From CAYTCZ01 sp964436315 (GTDB lineage: Bacteria; Actinomycetota; Thermoleophilia; Gaiellales; Gaiellaceae): a stretch of DNA of 17,070 nucleotides. The first letter of the stretch is position 1. The number at the start of each line of letters is the position of its first letter. Of the stretch, positions 7,940-13,815 are shown in pieces. Location: positions 1-17,070 of the forward strand of contig CAYTCZ010000089.1 of the NCBI GenBank assembly GCA_964436315.1, written 5' to 3'. A program made the position numbers and the translations under genes. The notes beneath the pieces are model-generated. The model was not told where the DNA came from. It did not search any database and saw only the letters and a list, made by a program, of their open reading frames with translations.

Positions 7940-9030
7940 GACTTCGCCCCCGCCGGGACGTTGGCTCGGATCACGTTCACGACCTCTTCTTGTTGTGTAG
8001 GCGTTACTCCGGCCCAGAGCGGCAATGCGACATTCTCGGCCGCTAGCCGTTCGCTCTCGGGGAGGTCGCCTTCCTCGTAGCCGAGATACGAGAAGACCGG
8101 CTGGAGATGCAGCGGCGGCGCGTAGTAGCGCGCATGACCGATTCCAGCTTCGGCGAGGGCGCCCGAGAGGCGCTCTTGCTCCTGCGTACGGATGACGTAC
8201 ATGTGGTAGACGTGACCCGGCTCGTCATCCGGGACGGTACAAAGTTCTCCGAGGCCGAGGTCAGCGTATCGAAGCGCAGCCTCACGTCGAAGCGCATTCC
8301 AGCCGTCGAGCCGTTCGAGGAACAGGCGCAGTACAGCAGCTTGGAGCTCGTCGAGTCTCGAGTTGTAGCCAATCAGATGGAAGTCCCGTTTGTCACGGGA
8401 TCCGTGGAGTCGAAGCATGCGAACTCGCTCAGCGATCTCCGGATCGCTTGTCGTGACGAGCCCGCCGTCTCCCAGCCCGAACAGGTTCTTCGTCGGGAAG
8501 AAGCTGAAGGTCGACGCGATTCCGCTCGAACCGACGCGCACGTCGCCGATCTTGGCACCGAAAGCCTGGGCGGCATCTTCGATGACGGGGATTCCGGACG
8601 GCAGATCCTTAAGCGACATGGGGCGCCCGAAGAGGTGAACAGCGATGATCGCCCGAGTGTGCGGAGTAACGAGATCCGCCACCCGCGCTGGATCGAGGTT
8701 GTAGGTGCCAGGGTCCAGGTCCGCGAAGACTGGCGTGGCCCCGCGTCGGGCAATCGCCTCGGCCGTTGCGACGAACGTGAAGGCCGGACAGATCACCTCG
8801 TCACCCCTCCCGATGCCAAGCGCATCAAGCACGAGGACGAGCGCGTCGGTCCCATTTGCCACTCCGATGGACTCTCGGGCACCGACGTAATCTGCGGCCT
8901 CACGCTCGAACGCCTCCAGATTCGGTCCGAGAATGAACCGTCCCGAGTCAAGGACCACGGAGATCCGGTCTTTCACGTCATCGAGGAGCGGCGCGTACTG
9001 CGCCTTCACATCGACAAGCGGGACGGGCAC
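7936..9030 (-). CDS. DegT/DnrJ/EryC1/StrS-family PLP sugar aminotransferase
   Basis: This 364-aa protein should transfer an amino group, usually from glutamate, to a keto-sugar nucleotide. The PLP lysine is K181 in SFFPTKNLFGLGDGG. PLP-contacting EDAAQAFGA is at about 151-159, ANGTDAL near 58 and FTFVATAEAI near 84. HARYYAPPLHLQPVF near the C-terminus is the usual substrate-side segment. It most resembles the WbpE/PglE-like branch by eye. With the overlapping dehydratase gene it would form a dehydration plus amination pair making a UDP-amino-deoxy sugar. Whether the amine goes on C3 or C4 cannot be read. The start is GTG 9028-9030, supported by a TACACT box 6 bases upstream and by homology starting at PLVDVKAQY. 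Confidence 0.92.
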   Translation of the reverse strand: MPVPLVDVKAQYAPLLDDVKDRISVVLDSGRFILGPNLEAFEREAADYVGARESIGVANGTDALVLVLDALGIGRGDEVICPAFTFVATAEAIARRGATPVFADLDPGTYNLDPARVADLVTPHTRAIIAVHLFGRPMSLKDLPSGIPVIEDAAQAFGAKIGDVRVGSSGIASTFSFFPTKNLFGLGDGGLVTTSDPEIAERVRMLRLHGSRDKRDFHLIGYNSRLDELQAAVLRLFLERLDGWNALRREAALRYADLGLGELCTVPDDEPGHVYHMYVIRTQEQERLSGALAEAGIGHARYYAPPLHLQPVFSYLGYEEGDLPESERLAAENVALPLWAGVTPTQQEEVVNVIRANVPAGAKS

Positions 9031-9036
9031 CGGCCG

Positions 9037-9042
9037 AGTGTA
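9037..9042 (-). promoter_or_regulatory. -10 box for leaderless start of the aminotransferase gene
   Basis: The minus strand reads TACACT, 6 bases, GTG (9028-9030), with no Shine-Dalgarno. A weak TTTAGT lies 17 bases further upstream. It would allow the aminotransferase-dehydratase pair to be transcribed independently of DedA. Confidence 0.5.
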
Positions 9043-9091
9043 CCTTGTGACTCCAGGGCACTAAAGCGGGACGCACGGTCTTTACGGAGTC

Positions 9092-9784
9092 TTAGCTCTC
9101 GGTCGAATCCGCCGTGGCCGCCGTCTCAGCCGAAGCCGAGCGATTCCGCCGCCTCCATGTGCGATATGCGACGAGCGCAACCCCGCCCACGATTGCGGCC
9201 ACGATGACGTAGTCCAGATACCGCCAGGAGTGGTGGAAGCTCTCCCAGCTCGACCCGACGGCGTAGCCGACGCCGGCAAGGGCGAAACACCAGATGGCTG
9301 ACCCTAGAAACGTGAGAACGGTGTACCGAGGCAACGGCATCTCGGCGATCCCGGCTGGAATCGAACTAAACGAGCGGATGACCGGGATAACGCGGGAAAC
9401 GAAGACAGTGGCGTCACCGTAGCGCTCGAACCAACGATCCCAGCGTTCTAACTTGGCCGATGTGACGTGGAGCCACCGTCCATGTCGCTCGAGATAGGGG
9501 CGACCACCGTAGAGGCCGATTGCCCAGCCGATGATTGCGCCGATCGTGTACCCAATCGTTCCGGCGAGGGCGACTGCGATAAAGGCCTCGAAGCCCGAAT
9601 CGATCTGATTACCAAAGAGCGTGACGCTGGAACCCGCAAACGCGCCCGCTGAGAGCGCACCGCCATAGACCATCACGAGCTCGCTCGCGGCAGGCAAGAC
9701 GGCATCGATCAGCATCAGCAGGAAGACCGCGTAGAGACCGTAGTCCCCGATCCAGGAGGTGATCGTCTCGGTAATGCCGCCCAC
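9092..9784 (-). CDS. DedA/VTT-domain integral membrane protein
   Basis: This 230-aa polytopic protein has several hydrophobic helices. The VTT (SNARE-associated) signature is YGDATVFVSRVIPVIRSF followed by SSIPAGIAEMPLPRYTVL, with conserved Arg, Pro and Gly residues. The N-terminal half has LLMLIDAVLPAASELVMVYGG, which fits the first re-entrant loop of the family. The C-terminal tail is basic, then Ser/Ala/Thr-rich. Several DedA proteins return undecaprenyl phosphate or other lipids across the membrane. Its place beside a PGT locus suits carrier-lipid recycling, but that is inference. The GTG start at 9782-9784 lies 9 bases after the glycosidase stop. The gap to the aminotransferase gene is 61 bases. 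Confidence 0.9.
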   Translation of the reverse strand: MGGITETITSWIGDYGLYAVFLLMLIDAVLPAASELVMVYGGALSAGAFAGSSVTLFGNQIDSGFEAFIAVALAGTIGYTIGAIIGWAIGLYGGRPYLERHGRWLHVTSAKLERWDRWFERYGDATVFVSRVIPVIRSFSSIPAGIAEMPLPRYTVLTFLGSAIWCFALAGVGYAVGSSWESFHHSWRYLDYVIVAAIVGGVALVAYRTWRRRNRSASAETAATADSTES

Positions 9785-9790
9785 GTCGAG

Positions 9791-9796
9791 AGCCTA
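9791..9796 (-). promoter_or_regulatory. -10 box overlapping the upstream stop codon, before dedA
   Basis: The minus strand reads TAGGCT, 6 bases, GTG (9782-9784). The TAG of this box is the stop codon of the glycosidase gene (9794-9796). No -35 is clear at 17 bases. Confidence 0.4.
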
Positions 9797-11575
9797 CCCG
9801 CGCGACCACGCGGACTTCGCCTTCCGCTTCGCCTTCTTCTTCGCCTTGACCTTCTTGACCGACACCGAGCGCTCGAGGCTGACCTTGCCGATCTCGTTGA
9901 TCGCGGTGACTTTCACCGTATAGAGACCCGATTTGGCAACGCGACCTCGTCGGTCCTTTCCATCCCACTCGAGCACGTAGCGCCCTGGCTGCTGGTTCCT
10001 GGCCCGGAACAGGCGGTCCACTACCTTGCCGTTTGCGTCAAAGATCCGTGCGTTCAGTCGGGCAACGCTCGCGACCCGAAAAGACGTGACCAGCTTCCCG
10101 CCCTTCCTCGGAAGCACCTTCATCCGTTTCTTCGACGTCCGCAAAAAGCCCAGCGTGTTGTTTACGGTGAAGGTCTGGGTCATGCTCGTCTCGATCCCTT
10201 GGTCGTCGATCGCTGAGACGATCCACCGGTACTCACCGTCAGTCTTCAAGCCCTTCTTGAGCCTGACGCCATATGTGTCCGGGTCGCGCGGGCCATTAGT
10301 ACCCCACACGATCGAATCGTCTGGTCCGAGGAGCTTGACGTCAACTGATGACGGTCGAACAACGCGGTAGGCGAGTCGCTGGACCTCCGCCACGCCGTCG
10401 CCGTTCGGCGAAAGAATCGGGTAGCGTGCCTCAGGAGCGAAGGCTCCGAAGTACAGGAGCATCAGTGCATCACCGAGCGGCCGTTCCGAGCCATCGGACG
10501 GCTGATTCAGCAGCCTGCCGTCAAAGGCCATCGTCGTCGAACCGCCAGCATCGAGCGCCATCGCAGTCACGGCACCCAGGCGGATGAGTTGCCGGGCGAG
10601 CTGCCTGACGCGCACGCCAGCGCTGCCAACGCTCCGGCCGTCCACCGCAACGAGCAGGATTCGACCGTCCGCGAGTTGCCCGACGGCCGTGCGTGGATTT
10701 CGGGGACGCACCTGGCTCGATGTGAATGCTTCGCCGGCGTTCAAGACAGGACGACCGTTCTTCACGAGCAGTGGCCCGCCGCCGATCGCATCGGAAACGT
10801 CCTCCCACCAGGGCTTGAGCATCAAATGCAGAGTGATCGGCAGGCCTGGAGCGGACTGGTCGCGGAGCCGATCCGACCAGAATCCGATCGCTTGAAGAAC
10901 GGCGCCGCCCTGCGGAATCGCGGTGCCGCCTCCCCGTCGGATTTCCACGATCTGTCCGGTCAAGTCCGAGTTCGGCACGACCGTGGGCAGATTGGAGATG
11001 ACGACGTCGGTCGCTCCCTTGACTTTGGGTGTTCTTGCCCCCCATCGCCACGTGAACAGACCCGCCATGTTCGGTCTCGTCTCGAGCGGTCGGTTGAACT
11101 CGATGAACGGCGCCTTGCTCTGACCGCCGATCTGCCAGGAGCCGAAGAACGTAATCCGATCGACGCGGAGCAAACCTTCGACGTTAATTCCGAGCGTAGA
11201 GCGCGTGCCGAGGGGCCGACTCTCGAGCACGCCGTTCCGCAGCAGCATCCCGCTCGGATGGCCGGTCGCGAACGAGAACAGATCGCCGTTGACCCCGGCA
11301 GACGTCGCGCTGTTCGAGAGACGCTTTTGCATGTTGGTAAGCCGCTCCCGTCCAACGACCGTCTCATTCGAGAGAACCGGCTTGAGGTCGTAGAGCCCTC
11401 CGGGTCGGGGCGCCACAATCGAATGAACCACCACGCGCGCGCCCCCAACCTTCCGAACGTCCCGCGTATAGGTGATTCCTGGGACGAGCTCCTCGCTCAC
11501 GGCAGCGCTCATCGCTTCTTGAGTTGGAACGCCGACGAAGAGGAGCAGGGCGAGAATCAGTGCTTTACGAAGCAC
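9794..11575 (-). CDS. Secreted phosphodiester glycosidase (NAGPA domain) with FlgD-type Ig domain
   Basis: This 593-aa protein begins with a Sec signal peptide (MLRKALILALLLFVGVP, cleavage likely after AMSA). The phosphodiester glycosidase domain (NAGPA/DUF2233, about 60-385) shows NGDLFSFATGHPSGMLLRNG, GGPLLVKNGRP, PRTAVGQLADGRILLVAVDG and LDAGGSTTMAFDGRLLNQPS, the usual core motifs. The family cleaves sugar-1-phosphodiesters such as GlcNAc-phosphate linkages. After it come LSPNGDGVAEV, which often introduces FlgD-like Ig modules, and a C-terminal FlgD-type repeat (ARIFDANGKVVDRLF to GLYTVKVTA). The last 20 residues are Lys/Arg-rich and could hold it to an anionic wall. The start is GTG 11573-11575, with GAGG only 4 bases upstream; it is chosen because it gives a complete signal peptide. 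It is the likely first gene of the minus-strand set. Confidence 0.88.
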   Translation of the reverse strand: MLRKALILALLLFVGVPTQEAMSAAVSEELVPGITYTRDVRKVGGARVVVHSIVAPRPGGLYDLKPVLSNETVVGRERLTNMQKRLSNSATSAGVNGDLFSFATGHPSGMLLRNGVLESRPLGTRSTLGINVEGLLRVDRITFFGSWQIGGQSKAPFIEFNRPLETRPNMAGLFTWRWGARTPKVKGATDVVISNLPTVVPNSDLTGQIVEIRRGGGTAIPQGGAVLQAIGFWSDRLRDQSAPGLPITLHLMLKPWWEDVSDAIGGGPLLVKNGRPVLNAGEAFTSSQVRPRNPRTAVGQLADGRILLVAVDGRSVGSAGVRVRQLARQLIRLGAVTAMALDAGGSTTMAFDGRLLNQPSDGSERPLGDALMLLYFGAFAPEARYPILSPNGDGVAEVQRLAYRVVRPSSVDVKLLGPDDSIVWGTNGPRDPDTYGVRLKKGLKTDGEYRWIVSAIDDQGIETSMTQTFTVNNTLGFLRTSKKRMKVLPRKGGKLVTSFRVASVARLNARIFDANGKVVDRLFRARNQQPGRYVLEWDGKDRRGRVAKSGLYTVKVTAINEIGKVSLERSVSVKKVKAKKKAKRKAKSAWSRG

Positions 11576-12005
11576 AGAGCCTCAAGAAAGCAGACACGCT
11601 TTCCACCCACAAGAGGGAACCGACAACGCTTACATGGTTTTTAAGGCAGGCCGCGCGAGTCCTGCCTGGTTTCCGTAGCCAGGAACGCGTCGAGCCGGCG
11701 GCTCACCCCAAAGGGAACGAATCGCACAATCACGCGCCGGCCCACGTCCTGAGCCGCGACCATAGGCAAACTCAGCCCCCCTGGGGGACGCGAGTTCCCA
11801 CGCCGAACGCTATCGGGGCGGAGTGCACCGGGTACACATGAAGTGCGACGATTCCGTGCCACTTGCCGCCGAAAACCCGCGCGGAGCCCCACCGGTGCGC
11901 GGACGTCTTCTCGGCACCGCCGGCCGCCCTCGGCACTCGTCCTCGGCCACTCCACGAGTCTTCGGCTGAGAGAGGGTTTCAACTCGCCGGCCCGCGCTCG
12001 CTCCA
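11576..12005. other. Long intergenic region upstream of the glycosidase gene
   Basis: This 430-base stretch holds no confident gene. It contains two overlapping inverted repeats (11644-11683) about 70-110 bases before the glycosidase start. There is also a 40-codon minus-strand frame (11641-11763) reading AAQDVGRRVIVRFVPFG, which vaguely recalls the start of DUF-type domains found before acetyltransferases but has no ribosome-binding site at a good distance. No tRNA or recognisable riboswitch was found. Confidence 0.45.
11644..11683. repeat. Overlapping inverted repeats in the glycosidase leader
   Basis: AGGCAGG (11644-11650) pairs with CCTGCCT (11661-11667) across 10 bases. CCTGG (11665-11669) pairs with CCAGG (11679-11683) across 9 bases. 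The two share 11665-11667, so they are alternatives. In the minus-strand transcript the first stem is followed by TAAAAACC, not by U residues, so neither is a normal terminator. Confidence 0.4.
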
Positions 12006-12911
12006 TCAGGCGGCCGGCGGAAACGTGCTCTGAAGCAACGGCCGAACCTCCTCGGCGAAACGCTGCGTGCGCTCCTCCAAGGCCGGGGCGTCGTGGCCAA
12101 GATTGAGAACAAAGCCGTCACAGCCAGACTCGACGTACTCGTCAAGGCGCTCGGCAATCCACTCCGATGGCCCGGTGATCGCGTGACGTCCTCGCTCGTC
12201 CGTCCCGCCGCGGTCCGGCTCGGGCGAGAAATGGGCATTGATGCGCAGAATGACTCGGCCGTCCGCTCGGCGCTGCCGGAAGTCAGCCGCCATCGTGGCG
12301 AGCCGAGCGGGCGTCAGCGCGACTGGATGCCAGACCCCGGTCTTGGCCGCTCGCGCTAGCGTCACCTGAGAAACGCCCGCCACCCACAACTCAGGTCCGC
12401 CGGAGCGGGCCGAGTTGGGAGCTAGCCAGGCATCTCTCAACGGGAGTCCCCCAACATGCTTGACCGGGCCCGCCGGCTGGTCGAAGCTCGCTCGGGCGAG
12501 CGCCAGCCACTCATCCAAAAGCTTGCCGCGGCCGTCAAAGGGTACGCCGAGCGTGGTGAACTCGTCCTTCATCCATCCCGCGGCAACTGCCATCACGATT
12601 CGCCCGCCAGAGAGGTAGTCGAGCGACACGATCTGCTTCAGCACCGCATAAGGGTTCCGTTGAGGGACGACCAGCGCCGACACCCCCAGCTCGAGACGCT
12701 CGGTCTGGCCGGCCAGAAATCCCACGGTCACGAGCGCCTCTGTGATCGTGCCGTAGGTGGATGCATACTCGGCAGGGACGAGTAGATGATCGGTTACCCA
12801 ACCCGAGTCGAAACCAGCCTGCTCCGCAGCCCTTGCTGAACTGACGAGGCGCTCGGAACTCAGCGCATCCCCGTAGTTCGGAAGAATCAACCCGAAGTGC
12901 AGGTGATTCAC
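12006..12911 (-). CDS. LLM-class, probably F420-dependent, oxidoreductase
   Basis: This 301-aa protein is a single-domain luciferase-like monooxygenase fold (TIM barrel). It begins FGLILPNYGDALSSERLV. Then come AEQAGFDSGWVTDHL, the YLSGGRIVMAVAAGWMKDEF segment near residue 110 that is typical of the F420-dependent TIGR03619-like branch, and PELWVAGVSQVTLARAAKTG near residue 180. The length is normal. Binding of F420 rather than FMN is inferred from resemblance and the actinobacterial context. The substrate is unknown. The start is GTG 12909-12911. Upstream the minus strand reads TTAGCT then 6 bases, an imperfect version of the TANNNT leaderless pattern. It is not part of the glycan operon as far as I can see. 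Confidence 0.88.
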   Translation of the reverse strand: MNHLHFGLILPNYGDALSSERLVSSARAAEQAGFDSGWVTDHLLVPAEYASTYGTITEALVTVGFLAGQTERLELGVSALVVPQRNPYAVLKQIVSLDYLSGGRIVMAVAAGWMKDEFTTLGVPFDGRGKLLDEWLALARASFDQPAGPVKHVGGLPLRDAWLAPNSARSGGPELWVAGVSQVTLARAAKTGVWHPVALTPARLATMAADFRQRRADGRVILRINAHFSPEPDRGGTDERGRHAITGPSEWIAERLDEYVESGCDGFVLNLGHDAPALEERTQRFAEEVRPLLQSTFPPAA

Positions 12912-12923
12912 GGGGCTAGCTAA

Positions 12924-12946
12924 CCATCCAGATGGCCCTTACGTAA
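12924..12946. promoter_or_regulatory. Small palindromes between the divergent oxidoreductase and acetyltransferase genes
   Basis: CCATC-CA-GATGG (12924-12935) and TTACGTAA (12939-12946) sit just upstream of the oxidoreductase start in the 126-base divergent gap. They could be operator half-sites. Short palindromes also occur by chance, so this is weak. Confidence 0.2.
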
Positions 12947-13037
12947 AGATCAGCACTTGTCACTCGCGATCATCATCCGCCGCCCGCTCTTCGCAATCGC
13001 GCTTACCCATCGTCCCATCTGATCGGCCGCGGCTCCG

Positions 13038-13525
13038 ATGCACATCGAGATTCGAGAGTTCGCGCCAACAGACCGGGTCTGGGCAACTGAGTTTCTCACC
13101 CAGCGTTGGGGCGCCACGCACGTTGTCTCAAGGGCCACAGTTACGACCCCTCCACGCTTCCCGGCTTCGTGGCCTGGGAAGAGGACCGTCGCATCGGACT
13201 CGCAACATACGCGATCGAGGCACACGAGTGCCAGCTGATCATCATCGACAGCCTCGCCAAGGGTCGAGGCATCGGAACTGCGCTCCTCGATGCCGTCGCC
13301 GATACCGCAGAAGACGCCGGCTGCTCTCGGCTCTGGCTGATCACCACAAACGACAACCTTGAGGCGCTCCGCTTCTATCGGCGGCGAGCCTTCTCACTTG
13401 TCGCCGTGCACCGCAGTGCCGTCGAGACCTCCCGCAGGCTCGAACCGGCGATTCCGCGGACGGGCCTCTACGGCATCCCGCTCCGCGATGAGCTCGAACT
13501 CGAGCGTCTGCTGGGTAGACGCTGA
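13038..13525 (+). pseudogene. GNAT-family N-acetyltransferase, split by a one-base frameshift
   Basis: The N-terminal part starts at ATG 13038 (MHIEIREFAPTDRVW... RWGATHVVSR) and the rest is in another frame (GHSYDPSTLPGFVAW... ELERLLGRR, stop at 13525). The join is at the GGG run 13132-13134. With one more G the text reads TCA AGG GGC CAC and gives one continuous protein of 162 aa. The restored protein has the acetyl-CoA loop motif GRGIGTALLDAV and the late LRFYRRRAF motif, typical of complete small GNAT enzymes. The substrate is unknown. The lack of other damage suggests either a very recent mutation or a sequencing/assembly error in a homopolymer. The sequence is not a standard slippery heptamer, so programmed frameshifting is unlikely. 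Confidence 0.8.
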
Positions 13526-13532
13526 CCGAGTC

Positions 13533-13718
13533 TCAGAGAACCGGAAGCTCACCGACGGAGACTGGCTGAGCCGTCGCCGCGAACTCGCCCTCGCGGCCCT
13601 CTCCACCGGCGCTCGACACGACCATGAGGAGGGCCGCGGCGAGAGCCACCACGAATGCTATCCACGGCCTTACCGCGACCTTCCTGTTGTTGTTGGCTTT
13701 CGAGTCGTTGGGCGTCAT
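13533..13718 (-). CDS. Possible 61-aa single-pass membrane peptide
   Basis: This minus-strand frame starts at ATG 13716-13718. It has a short polar basic N-terminus (MTPNDSKANNNRKVAVRP), one hydrophobic segment (WIAFVVALAAALLMVV) and a polar outer tail. Third codon positions are mostly G or C. It fits neatly between the acetyltransferase (8 bases from its stop, convergent) and the kinase-like gene (97 bases, divergent). Against it: no clear ribosome-binding site or TANNNT box, no recognised family, and the opposite strand is also open here. It is only compatible with the kinase-like gene starting at 13816 rather than further upstream. Confidence 0.4.
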   Translation of the reverse strand: MTPNDSKANNNRKVAVRPWIAFVVALAAALLMVVSSAGGEGREGEFAATAQPVSVGELPVL

Positions 13719-13779
13719 GTCTGAAGTGAAGAATCGAGAAGAGGACTTGAAGCTCCCTGGAGCCCGTCTGGATACACGC

Positions 13780-13809
13780 TGGACAGGCGCTGGAGCCCAT
13801 GCGTACCCT
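13780..13809 (+). promoter_or_regulatory. Promoter for leaderless start of the kinase-like gene
   Basis: A -35 TGGACA (13780-13785), an 18-base spacer and a -10 TACCCT (13804-13809) are followed by 6 bases and ATG 13816. This arrangement supports the start chosen for the gene and explains the missing Shine-Dalgarno. Confidence 0.55.
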
Positions 13810-13815
13810 CCATCC

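Noticed and set aside
6230..8080. Long plus-strand open frames (6230-7189 and 7193-8080)
   Set aside because: They lie antisense to the dehydratase gene, whose protein has clear full-length family motifs. The plus-strand products are highly charged without any motif, a usual effect of high-GC third positions.
8107..9207. 366-codon plus-strand frame
   Set aside because: It is antisense to the DegT aminotransferase gene and has the same charged, motif-free composition.
10589..11644. 351-codon plus-strand frame
   Set aside because: It is antisense to the phosphodiester glycosidase, which has a signal peptide and recognisable domains.
11700..11760. GGGGTGA element upstream of the glycosidase, reminiscent of part of a c-di-AMP (ydaO) riboswitch
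   Set aside because: The other conserved blocks of that riboswitch, notably its 3' CAGCTAAC...GTAGGC segment, are not there; the short match is probably chance.
11641..11763. 40-codon minus-strand ORF containing VGRRVIVRFVPFG
   Set aside because: It is too short and lacks a well-spaced ribosome-binding site. The resemblance to a known domain start is too slight to call a gene or remnant.
13125..13140. Programmed -1 frameshift in the acetyltransferase gene
   Set aside because: The join TCAAGGGCC is not an X XXY YYZ slippery heptamer, and this enzyme family is not known for programmed frameshifting; a lost G in a homopolymer explains it better.
13624..13815. N-terminal 64-residue extension of the kinase-like protein, with a hydrophobic stretch
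   Set aside because: The kinase fold starts right after Met 13816, which has a -35/-10 at leaderless spacing. The hydrophobic stretch is the antisense of a better membrane segment on the other strand.
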